A stretch of 11,053 bases of DNA, from NCBI GenBank assembly GCA_028711675.1, contig JAQTRT010000082.1:1-11053 (forward strand), given 5' to 3'. The number at the start of each line of letters is the position of its first letter. The first letter of the stretch is position 1. Below the pieces are notes generated by a model. That model saw only the letters and a list, made by a program, of their open reading frames with translations. It was not told the DNA's origin and searched no databases. The position numbers and the translations under genes were made by a program. Positions 5,621-11,053 of this stretch are shown piece by piece. This DNA comes from a bacterium (GTDB taxonomy: Bacteria; Spirochaetota; JAHITG01).

Positions 5621-6802
5621 TTAAAATGAGATCTTTTCTTTCAGTTTATCCACGATGGCCTTGTTGAGACCCGGTACTTTTTCCAGGTCTTCAGGGGATT
5701 TAAAATTGCCGTTCTTTTCCCTGTACCGAACGATCATCTGGGCCTTGAACGCGCCAACCCCGGGTATATCGATCAGGTCGTCGGCCGTGGCTGAATTGAT
5801 GTTGATTTTCTTTTCGGACACTGTCTGGTTCTCATCGCTCGCATTGGTCTTCTGCACGCTGTAGGTCTGGGCCACGATGAACGTATCCTCCGTGGCTTTT
5901 TCAGGTTCGACCGTATACCGGTTCCCGTCGGACGTGACCAGGATAGAGCCGTTCAGGTCTGTCCGGTATATTTTTGATCCCGCCTTCTTCAGCCTTTCCA
6001 GTATCTGGAGCGACGGGTAACCGTAAGGATTATCCTTGCCTGCGGAAATAACAGATACTTTAGGTTTGACCAGGTTGATAAAAGGGAGAGAAGAAGAATT
6101 GGGACTGCCGTGGTTGGGGACTTTTAAAAAAGTGGCGCTGATCTTGGAACCCTGCGTGATCAGGTATTTTTCCGCATCCAGTTCCACATCGCCCGGGAAA
6201 AGGAAGCTTACCTGGTTGTAAACCAGTTTCACCACCAGTGAGTTGTTGTTGGGATCGGACCGTGTATTATGGAAGAGCATGCGGGGGCTGAGCACCGCCA
6301 GTTCACAGTCAGGGTCCAGGCTTAGAATGTCGCCTGCTTTAGGATTGAAGAATTCATAATGCATTTTTTTTGCCAGGACGTCAGAGAGTTTGTTCTCTGA
6401 TGAACCGGTCTCGCCGTACTGGTCCTGTTTGGTCATAATGAGCTCAAGGAACTTTTCATAGATATAAGTGGAGAGGGGCATGCCCGGATCATAGATGCTC
6501 CCGATATCCAGATCTTCGATGATCCCTACGAGACCGCCCACGTGGTCTTCAAGCGGATGGCTCAGGATGATCATGTCGATCCGTTCCTTGATCCCGGATT
6601 TGTTCAGGTAATTCCTGATGACCTCTTCCTTGCCGGAATTACCGCCGTCGATCAGGAGCGTCTTGCCGGAGGGGGTCTTGACCAGGATAGCATCGCCTTC
6701 TCCCACGTCCATGAACTGAACCCTCAGTTCACCCGTCTGTCCGCCGAAAGAGGGGCCGGAGGAGAGAAGAGCCAGGATAATGAACAGGATTATATTTTTC
6801 AT
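5621..6802 (-). CDS. Exported ComEC-like metallo-beta-lactamase-fold protein with C-terminal ComEA-type HhH domain
   Basis: 393 residues from ATG 6802. An in-frame ATG at 6847 lies upstream of the promoter and would bury the signal sequence MKNIILFIILALLSSG. The MBL fold shows VQFMDVGEGDAILV (28-41), LIDGG (50-54), SHPLEDHVGG (81-90), FPGD (202-205), KVPNHGS (227-233), GYP (261-263) and YRTDLNGSI (279-287). This matches the extracellular nuclease-like domain of the DNA-uptake protein ComEC, but without a membrane channel domain. Residues about 332-393 (ININSATADDLIDIPGVG...) form the double helix-hairpin-helix of ComEA, which binds DNA backbone. Together these suggest a secreted DNA-binding hydrolase. 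However, several metal-site positions are altered: Leu84 in HxHxDH, Asn230 in the usual HHGS and Tyr262 in the usual GHP. Activity is therefore uncertain. It heads the MscS/cNMP operon. Confidence 0.85.
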   Translation of the reverse strand: MKNIILFIILALLSSGPSFGGQTGELRVQFMDVGEGDAILVKTPSGKTLLIDGGNSGKEEVIRNYLNKSGIKERIDMIILSHPLEDHVGGLVGIIEDLDIGSIYDPGMPLSTYIYEKFLELIMTKQDQYGETGSSENKLSDVLAKKMHYEFFNPKAGDILSLDPDCELAVLSPRMLFHNTRSDPNNNSLVVKLVYNQVSFLFPGDVELDAEKYLITQGSKISATFLKVPNHGSPNSSSLPFINLVKPKVSVISAGKDNPYGYPSLQILERLKKAGSKIYRTDLNGSILVTSDGNRYTVEPEKATEDTFIVAQTYSVQKTNASDENQTVSEKKININSATADDLIDIPGVGAFKAQMIVRYREKNGNFKSPEDLEKVPGLNKAIVDKLKEKISF

Positions 6803-6818
6803 ATGTATTGTTAATTGA

Positions 6819-6847
6819 AATAAAACACATTTTAATTTAAAAGTCAA
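6819..6847 (-). promoter_or_regulatory. Promoter of the ComEC-like/MscS/cNMP operon
   Basis: Leftward strand: TTGACT (6847-6842), then either TTTTAT after 16 bp (6825-6820) or TTTATT after 17 bp (6824-6819). Each -10 matches consensus at four of six positions. The start of transcription would fall near 6813, about 11 nt before ATG 6802, where no Shine-Dalgarno sequence can be seen. This short leader is unlike the strong ribosome sites of the downstream genes. The promoter is back to back with that of the CNNM genes. Confidence 0.5.
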
Positions 6848-6881
6848 GCGTAAAATACGGAAGAGAGCTGATAAAAAAACC

Positions 6882-6909
6882 TTGACTTTAAATAAAATCG
6901 GGGTATTTT
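6882..6909 (+). promoter_or_regulatory. Promoter of the CNNM transporter pair
   Basis: TTGACT (6882-6887), 16-bp spacer, TATTTT (6904-6909). Five of six positions match consensus in the -35 box and four of six in the -10. The predicted start near 6916 leaves a leader of about 27 nt containing the AGAGGAAG ribosome site. It diverges from the promoter at 6819-6847. Confidence 0.6.
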
Positions 6910-6925
6910 TAAAACTAATTTTTAA

Positions 6926-6933
6926 AGAGGAAG
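6926..6933 (+). promoter_or_regulatory. Ribosome binding site deciding a TTG start
   Basis: AGAGGAAG ends 9 bp before TTG at 6943. The next in-frame methionine is about 70 codons downstream, inside the membrane domain, so TTG is the only start that keeps the conserved SGSEA motif. Confidence 0.6.
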
Positions 6934-6942
6934 TATCGGAAT

Positions 6943-8205
6943 TTGTTTCATGATATTATCACGCAGCTTATTTATATCTTCGTTCTTCTTGGCTTTTCCT
7001 TCTTTTTTTCCGGGTCTGAAGCGGCTTTTTTTTCCATAAATTACATTATCCAGGAAAAACTAAAGAAAGAGAATGATATCCAGTCATCCCTGGTTTATAA
7101 ACTTCTCCAGTCACCCAATAAACTGCTGATCACCATCCTGATCGGGAACATGATCGTCAACATCCTGGCCACGTCCCTCCTTTCCGCGCTGGCTATATCC
7201 CTGGCGCAGCAGGCCGGGCTGCCGGACACGCTGGCTGCACTACTGGGCATGGTCCTTATGACAGGCCTGCTCCTTTTTTTCGGCGAGATAACTCCTAAGC
7301 TCATTACAATCAAGAGGCCCGTCACTTTTGCCAAGGCTTTCTGTTTTTTAATGTACCTGATCGTCATCATCATGCGTCCTCTTTCCTATATTTTTCAGGG
7401 ATTCACCGATTTCATCACAAGCAAGATAGGCGGGCCGGAAAAAGCCCTGGATACCAAGGACATCGAGGCTCTCATCAAGCTGGGACACAAGGAAGGCATC
7501 ATCAATAAGGAAGAGAAGGAGATGTTCGAGAACGTGTTCGAGAGCAGGGAGAAGGAAGTTCAGGAGATCATGATGCCCAAGTCCAAACTCTTCTCCCTGG
7601 ACAGCGCCGGGCCGGTCAAGGAACTGATGAACCAGGTTGTGAAGAACCATTTCAGGATCGTGCCTGTTTATAAAAAGGGCAAAGACAACATCATCGGCGT
7701 TGTCCATAAACAGGACCTTCTGCCGTATTATTTCGGTAAGCCGGTCCCCCTGTTAAAGAAGATCATAAAGCCGATCATATACGTGCCTGTGGGAAAGAGG
7801 ATCAATGACCTGCTCAAGGAGTTCCAGTCCCAGCAAAAGGGTTTTGCCATGATCGCGGATGAGTTCGGGAATACTGTGGGTTTTGTCACCATCAAGGACG
7901 TGATCGAGGCTATCATCGGCGCTTACAAGGATGAATACGATAAAGAATATGTGTTGAAACAGAAGGTGGGACGGAACAAGTACCTCATTAACGGCGACAT
8001 GAAGATCGAAGAGTTCAACCAGGGTTTCAATACTAATTTCTGCATCCCGGACGTGACCACGGTCAATGGTTTGTTGTTGAAGCACCTGGGTAAGATCCCC
8101 AAGAAAGGCGAAAAGATCATTATCAATAAGTTCATCTTTACCGTGAACAGCCGGAAAGGACCGGCTGTGGAGAATCTGCTGGTCGAGAAAGTGGAAGGTG
8201 ATTGA
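6943..8205 (+). CDS. CNNM/CorC-type divalent-cation (magnesium) transporter, first of tandem pair
   Basis: 420 residues, from a TTG start. The N-terminal DUF21/CNNM membrane domain (1-165) has FFSGSEAAFF (21-30), IGNMIVNILATS (67-78) and FFGEITPK (112-119). These are the conserved patches that, in characterised CNNM/CorC/CorB proteins, line an intramembrane Mg2+ site (serine, asparagine and glutamate contacts). A helical stretch with KEGIINKEEKEMFENVFE (183-200) leads into a CBS pair (about 210-328; IMMPKSKLF, GVVHKQDLLP, DEFGNTVGFVTIKDVIEAIIG). The C-terminal CorC/HlyC domain covers 335-418 (INGDMKIEEFN...LGKIPKKGEKI). CBS pairs in this family bind Mg-ATP. Older annotation as 'hemolysin' comes from a Brachyspira homologue. 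The stop is 3 bp from the next gene's ATG, so the pair is co-transcribed. All domains are intact. Confidence 0.9.
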   Translation: MFHDIITQLIYIFVLLGFSFFFSGSEAAFFSINYIIQEKLKKENDIQSSLVYKLLQSPNKLLITILIGNMIVNILATSLLSALAISLAQQAGLPDTLAALLGMVLMTGLLLFFGEITPKLITIKRPVTFAKAFCFLMYLIVIIMRPLSYIFQGFTDFITSKIGGPEKALDTKDIEALIKLGHKEGIINKEEKEMFENVFESREKEVQEIMMPKSKLFSLDSAGPVKELMNQVVKNHFRIVPVYKKGKDNIIGVVHKQDLLPYYFGKPVPLLKKIIKPIIYVPVGKRINDLLKEFQSQQKGFAMIADEFGNTVGFVTIKDVIEAIIGAYKDEYDKEYVLKQKVGRNKYLINGDMKIEEFNQGFNTNFCIPDVTTVNGLLLKHLGKIPKKGEKIIINKFIFTVNSRKGPAVENLLVEKVEGD

Positions 8206-8208
8206 TCC

Positions 8209-9459
8209 ATGGAACTGATCTATTATTTAATTATATTCTTCTTCATTCTGCTTGCCGGTTATTTTTCCGGGACTGAAACAGCCATTATTACGGCCAACAA
8301 AGTGAAACTGAAATCCCTGGACCCGAAAATGAAGAGCGTCAGCCTGTTGAGCGGTCTGATAGAGGATAAGAACAAGACCCTGAGCGCTATCCTGGTCGGC
8401 ACGAATATATCCATGGTTGTGGCCACATCCCTGACCTCCATGCTCTTCATACGAAGGTACGGGGAGAACGGCGAATACTACGCAACTTTGTTCATGACCA
8501 TTATTATCCTGATCTTCGGGGAGATCCTGCCCAAGGCTATTTTCCGGAAGATTGCTGACTCTATCCTTATCCGGACCGTGTACCTGTTGAATTTCTTCAT
8601 TACTTTATTCAATCCCATTATCCGGTTTATCCTGTTCGTTATCCGTTTCATTCCGGGTTTCCAGAGGTTCCAGAGACAGCAGAACGAAATATTCCTGACT
8701 CGTGAAGACTTAAAGAACATCTTCCACATGGGGCTCCAGCAGGGTCTGCTGCAGGGCGTGGATAAGAACATTTTTTACAGCATTTTTTCCTTCAGCGCCA
8801 CGTTCGTGCGCGAGATCATGGTGCCGCTCGTGGATATTATTGTTGTGAAGATAGACAGGAAGGTATCGGATGTGATCAAGCTGAGCGAGAAATTCGGATA
8901 TACCCGTGTACCGGTCTATAAGGACCATGTGTACAATATCATCGGTTCCATCAATATTTTCGACCTTTTCAAGGCTAAACCGAATGACAGCGTGGAGAAA
9001 TATCTCAAACCGGCTTTTTACGTGCCAGAGACCAAGAAGATCGACGATCTTTTCATAGAGATGAACAATCAGCATCTGCCCATTGTGTTCATCGTGGACG
9101 AGTACGGCGGCGTGTCCGGAATGGTGACCCTGGAGGATATCATCGAGGAGATCGTCGGCGAGATCAGCCAGAAACCTCTGGAATTAGGAAAGGAACAGCT
9201 GGCCAGGACCAGCAAGAACGAATGGGAGATCAGCGGGGATTTTAATATAGACGAATTGTATGATAAGATCGGCCTTTCTCTGCCGAAAAAAGGCTTTGAG
9301 ACCGTAACCGGCTTCATTGAATATTATCTGGGAAAGATCCCGCGGAAGAATGAGAACTTCATCTATAATAACTATGAATTTATCGTGAAAGAAGTCTCAG
9401 CGACGAGCATCATAACAGTTAAGATAAAAAAGTTAAAGGAGAAAGAGGAGCTTGTCTGA
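8209..9459 (+). CDS. CNNM/CorC-type divalent-cation transporter, second of tandem pair
   Basis: 416 residues with the same plan as its neighbour. The DUF21/CNNM membrane domain (1-155) has YFSGTETA (18-25), VGTNISMVVATS (63-74) and FGEILPKAIF (103-112). The CBS pair (about 200-320) has REIMVPLVDI, YTRVPVYKDHVYNIIGSINI and VDEYGGVSGMVTLEDIIEEIVGEI, the last closer to family consensus than in the first gene. The CorC/HlyC domain (about 335-405) has ISGDFNIDEL and LGKIPRKNENF. The second asparagine of the GxN-x-x-N patch is Met69 here but Asn73 in the first protein. The ribosome site GGAAGGTG lies inside the end of the upstream gene, 8 bp before ATG. The protein ends in a lysine/glutamate-rich tail (KIKKLKEKEELV). 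Family members work as dimers, so the two products could form a heterodimer; that is inference. Confidence 0.9.
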   Translation: MELIYYLIIFFFILLAGYFSGTETAIITANKVKLKSLDPKMKSVSLLSGLIEDKNKTLSAILVGTNISMVVATSLTSMLFIRRYGENGEYYATLFMTIIILIFGEILPKAIFRKIADSILIRTVYLLNFFITLFNPIIRFILFVIRFIPGFQRFQRQQNEIFLTREDLKNIFHMGLQQGLLQGVDKNIFYSIFSFSATFVREIMVPLVDIIVVKIDRKVSDVIKLSEKFGYTRVPVYKDHVYNIIGSINIFDLFKAKPNDSVEKYLKPAFYVPETKKIDDLFIEMNNQHLPIVFIVDEYGGVSGMVTLEDIIEEIVGEISQKPLELGKEQLARTSKNEWEISGDFNIDELYDKIGLSLPKKGFETVTGFIEYYLGKIPRKNENFIYNNYEFIVKEVSATSIITVKIKKLKEKEELV

Positions 9460-9468
9460 CAGGCCGTT

Positions 9469-9501
9469 CCGGACAGCCGGGCGTTTCTTGCGCCGGTCCG
9501 G
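9469..9501. terminator. Possible bidirectional terminator hairpin between convergent genes
   Basis: CCGGAC (9469-9474) and CCGG (9477-9480) can pair with CGCCGGTCCGG (9491-9501) around a short loop, making a GC-rich bulged stem in the 51-bp gap between the second CNNM gene and the ferredoxin gene. No T-tract follows on either strand, so it is not a classical rho-independent terminator. Confidence 0.35.
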
Positions 9502-9510
9502 GACTGCGGG

Positions 9511-9693
9511 TCATTTCAGGCTGATGGCCTGGACCGGGCACTGGTCTATGGCGTCTTTCACAGCGCTTTCGTCATAACCTGATGTCTTGATCGCATCCGC
9601 TTTGCCGTCATCCATCATCTTGAACACTTCCGGGCAGACCGATTCGCATACCCCGCATCCGATGCATGTTTCCTTTTCAATAACTGGTTTCAT
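9511..9693 (-). CDS. Single-cluster [4Fe-4S] ferredoxin, 60 residues
   Basis: Small cytoplasmic electron carrier. The cluster motif CIGCGVC (Cys10, Cys13, Cys16) and CP at 52-53 (Cys52) give four ligands for one [4Fe-4S] cluster, as in the 60-residue Thermotoga-type ferredoxins. The remaining text, CPEVFKMMDDGKA (20-32) and CPVQAISLK (52-60), is also typical. Cys20 is kept, but the cysteine that pairs with it in the Thermotoga maritima protein (Cys43, from memory) is Ala44 here, so no disulfide is expected. An in-frame ATG at 9723 was not chosen, because GGAGG at 9706-9702 lies 8 bp before ATG 9693 and because a promoter -10 box overlaps the longer start. It is monocistronic, facing the CNNM genes. 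Redox partners are not in the window. Confidence 0.92.
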   Translation of the reverse strand: MKPVIEKETCIGCGVCESVCPEVFKMMDDGKADAIKTSGYDESAVKDAIDQCPVQAISLK

Positions 9694-9701
9694 TCCAATA
9701 A

Positions 9702-9706
9702 CCTCC
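9702..9706 (-). promoter_or_regulatory. Ribosome binding site GGAGG deciding the ferredoxin start
   Basis: GGAGG on the minus strand, 8 bp before ATG 9693. It selects the 60-residue form over the 70-residue reading. Confidence 0.75.
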
Positions 9707-9721
9707 AGAAATAATTGTCCC

Positions 9722-9749
9722 AATATAATCCCTTAAAAAATAATGTCAA
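9722..9749 (-). promoter_or_regulatory. Near-consensus promoter of the ferredoxin gene
   Basis: Leftward strand: perfect TTGACA (9749-9744), 16-bp spacer, TATATT (9727-9722; five of six). The predicted start near 9716 leaves a leader of about 22 nt with GGAGG. It is the strongest promoter match in the window, consistent with high, constitutive expression. Confidence 0.75.
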
Positions 9750-9770
9750 TAAAAATGGGGATGTTTATGA

Positions 9771-9816
9771 AAAGGCAGTAAAGGTATTAAAGGTTTGAAA
9801 GGCAATAAAGGTGCAG
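9771..9816. repeat. 9-bp tandem array of AAAGGNNNN units
   Basis: Five units in register: AAAGGCAGT, AAAGGTATT, AAAGGTTTG, AAAGGCAAT, AAAGGTGCA. AAGG falls at 9772, 9781, 9790, 9799 and 9808, exactly 9 bp apart. The 15-mer AAAGGCAGTAAAGGT is shared exactly, in inverted orientation, with the array near 2459-2473. The array lies between the ferredoxin promoter and the promoter of the beta-helix gene. The frame that would read Lys-Gly-x repeats is preceded by a stop with no start codon, so it is not translated. Confidence 0.75.
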
Positions 9817-9865
9817 TGATTGATAATATTTTATTCTGATTGAATGTATCCGCGATAAAATTTAC

Positions 9866-9893
9866 TTGAAGTGCCTTTTCTTTTTAATATATT
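9866..9893 (+). promoter_or_regulatory. Probable promoter of the beta-helix protein gene
   Basis: TTGAAG (9866-9871), 16-bp spacer, TATATT (9888-9893). The start would be near 9900, leaving about 34 nt before TTG 9934 with GGGAAGG in the leader. The -35 is only a partial match (four of six). Confidence 0.45.
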
Positions 9894-9917
9894 CAGATAA
9901 GACCGATAAAAACATTC

Positions 9918-9924
9918 GGGAAGG
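9918..9924 (+). promoter_or_regulatory. Ribosome binding site deciding a TTG start
   Basis: GGGAAGG lies 9 bp before TTG 9934 but 21 bp before the first ATG (9946), so TTG is the better start; both give the same exported product. Confidence 0.5.
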
Positions 9925-9933
9925 CAGAAAAAA

Positions 9934-11053
9934 TTGAAAAACAGCATGATGGACAGATCTGGTTTTTTAAACCCCCGGTTTTTCTGCACGCGTCTTCTCC
10001 TCTCATTCCTGTTCCTGTTCCCGGTCTTTTTTCTTTTTTTTTCAGCGTCTCTTTATCCTGAATCCTTTTACGTGGATGACGGAGGAAGCGACGGTAATGA
10101 CGGCACGAACAGCACGCTTCCTTTCCGGACCATTCAGAGAGCGGCCAATGCCATGATGCCCCTGTCCCAGAGCTCCACCTGTTATATCATGCCAGGCACT
10201 TATCAGGAAAAGGTCACGATCTGTTCGAATAAGAATGGCGGGTATATGGTCTTTATCGGTATGTCCAATGCAAAACCGCTGCTGCAGGGAGCCCTTTTAA
10301 CAAATTCAGGTTTTCTTATCACCAACACCAGCCGGGTTATACTGAATAATATCATCATAAAACAGTTCAACCGTTACGCTGTGTCCATAGGCGGTTCATC
10401 CCGGAGTAACCGGATCCTGAACTGTTTTTTATATTCCAATGCCGTATTCGGTGTTTTTTTACATACAGACCTGTCGGATGATAACGAAATCAGGGCGAAC
10501 ACGGCCTGGGGCTGGAACCAGGATTATGGCATCAATATCATGGACGCGGACAGGAATCTTGTTAGATCCAATATTGTTTATAAATGCCGCGACAGCGGCG
10601 GAGGTATCCGGCTGCACGGAACGGCTGTTTCCAATATTATTTCCCGTAACCAGATGTATTCCAATAAACAATACGGTATCAACCTGGAAGATAATACTGT
10701 TAATCAGAACAGCGTCCTGACAAATATAATCCGGGCCAACAGCGGCACAGGGCTCAATCTTTCCGCGGCGGACAAGAACCTTGTCAGAGGCAATCTTATC
10801 TGCAAGAACAGCAATGAAGGCGTTTATTTCATCAATCAGTGCGTCAGCAACATCATCGAAAACAATATCATCTGCTCCAATTCCGGCGACGGCGTTTATT
10901 TATACATCGGCGGCAGTTCACCGCGGAATAATTTTATATTGAACAACGATATCTTCGGCCCGGATCAGAACATCGGGGTTCATTTCTGGGCGGCCAGCCT
11001 TAATACCATAAAAGGCAATAAACTCCGCAAGCATGAATCGGACGGTATCTATG
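9934..11053 (+). CDS. Secreted right-handed parallel beta-helix repeat protein (partial, runs off right edge)
   Basis: 373 complete codons are present with no stop. The start is TTG 9934, or ATG 9946/9949 for a product shorter by 4-5 residues. A long signal sequence has Arg15/Arg20 before a hydrophobic core (about 21-38) and a likely cut near S37-A38-S39. The mature part opens with FYVDDGGSDGNDGTNSTLPF (45-64) and RTIQRAANAM, the 'one-time repeat' opening (DUF1565-like) of many exported beta-helix proteins. From about residue 127 it is built of coils of roughly 22-25 residues, rich in N-x-I-x-x-N steps and ending G-(V/I)-x-(L/F), for example SNIISRNQMYSNKQYGINLE and SNIIENNIICSNSGDGVYLY. These are PbH1/NosD-type repeats. 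Such proteins act on or bind polysaccharides or form surface structures. No catalytic set is recognisable, so no enzyme activity is claimed. Confidence 0.85.
   Translation, partial: MKNSMMDRSGFLNPRFFCTRLLLSFLFLFPVFFLFFSASLYPESFYVDDGGSDGNDGTNSTLPFRTIQRAANAMMPLSQSSTCYIMPGTYQEKVTICSNKNGGYMVFIGMSNAKPLLQGALLTNSGFLITNTSRVILNNIIIKQFNRYAVSIGGSSRSNRILNCFLYSNAVFGVFLHTDLSDDNEIRANTAWGWNQDYGINIMDADRNLVRSNIVYKCRDSGGGIRLHGTAVSNIISRNQMYSNKQYGINLEDNTVNQNSVLTNIIRANSGTGLNLSAADKNLVRGNLICKNSNEGVYFINQCVSNIIENNIICSNSGDGVYLYIGGSSPRNNFILNNDIFGPDQNIGVHFWAASLNTIKGNKLRKHESDGIY

Noticed and set aside
6803..6847. N-terminal extension of the ComEC-like protein from ATG 6847
   Set aside because: It would start at the -35 box of the promoter and place 15 residues before a normal signal sequence.
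9694..9723. N-terminal extension of the ferredoxin from ATG 9723
   Set aside because: It overlaps the promoter -10 box, and the GGAGG site fits ATG 9693; the 60-residue form matches the family.
9761..9781. Tiny reading frame starting ATG TTT ATG AAA
   Set aside because: It stops after six codons, with no conserved content.
9771..9837. Frame reading Lys-Gly-x repeats, resembling a collagen-like peptide
   Set aside because: The frame is preceded immediately by TGA at 9768-9770 and has no start codon; the 9-bp period alone produces the pattern.
10439..10720. Short open frames on both strands within the beta-helix gene
   Set aside because: The uninterrupted beta-helix frame explains the region, and the short frames have no motif.

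Overview
The window is a chromosomal stretch of housekeeping and envelope genes from a bacterium that I cannot place with confidence. Strong purine-rich ribosome sites (AGGAGG type), near-consensus sigma-70-like promoters, occasional TTG/GTG starts, a secreted parallel beta-helix protein and a bacterial RRM-type protein start would fit an uncultivated Gram-negative lineage. No phage, plasmid, transposase, CRISPR, rRNA or tRNA sequence is visible.

Layout. Positions 1-6802 hold a leftward series. In transcription order (right to left) these are: a ComEC-like metallo-beta-lactamase/helix-hairpin-helix protein, a short MscS-type membrane protein and a stand-alone cyclic-nucleotide-binding protein (gaps of 19 and 17 bp, so probably one operon); a membrane-anchored NlpC/P60 hydrolase; endonuclease IV; a Gfo/Idh/MocA oxidoreductase overlapping an RlmI-type rRNA methyltransferase by 7 bp; and, at the left edge, the first codons of what looks like an RRM RNA-binding protein. 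At 6802-6943 two promoters diverge. Rightward of it lie two tandem CNNM/CorC-type transporters, then a leftward 60-residue ferredoxin, then a rightward beta-helix protein cut by the window end.

Functional themes. The genes cover RNA modification, DNA repair, cell-wall hydrolysis, osmotic and ion homeostasis (MscS-like protein with a cyclic-nucleotide sensor; two divalent-cation transporters), electron transfer and an exported beta-helix protein. Only the two short operons and the CNNM pair give real evidence of shared function.

The most unusual material is between the genes. (1) A pair of inverted REP-like hairpins at 3363-3441, each with a GTAG foot, a 7-bp stem and an 8-nt CCTTT loop, with compensatory changes between the two stems. 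(2) Three arrays in which AAGG (or CCTT) recurs at exact 9-bp spacing, at about 2376-2487, 4203-4241 and 9771-9816; the first is folded into an 85-bp imperfect palindrome that takes in the end of the endonuclease IV gene. (3) A 7-bp-periodic AAC array at 3461-3495 next to a stop codon. Within genes, the ComEC-like protein has several substituted metal-site positions, and the two CNNM paralogues differ at a conserved intramembrane asparagine.
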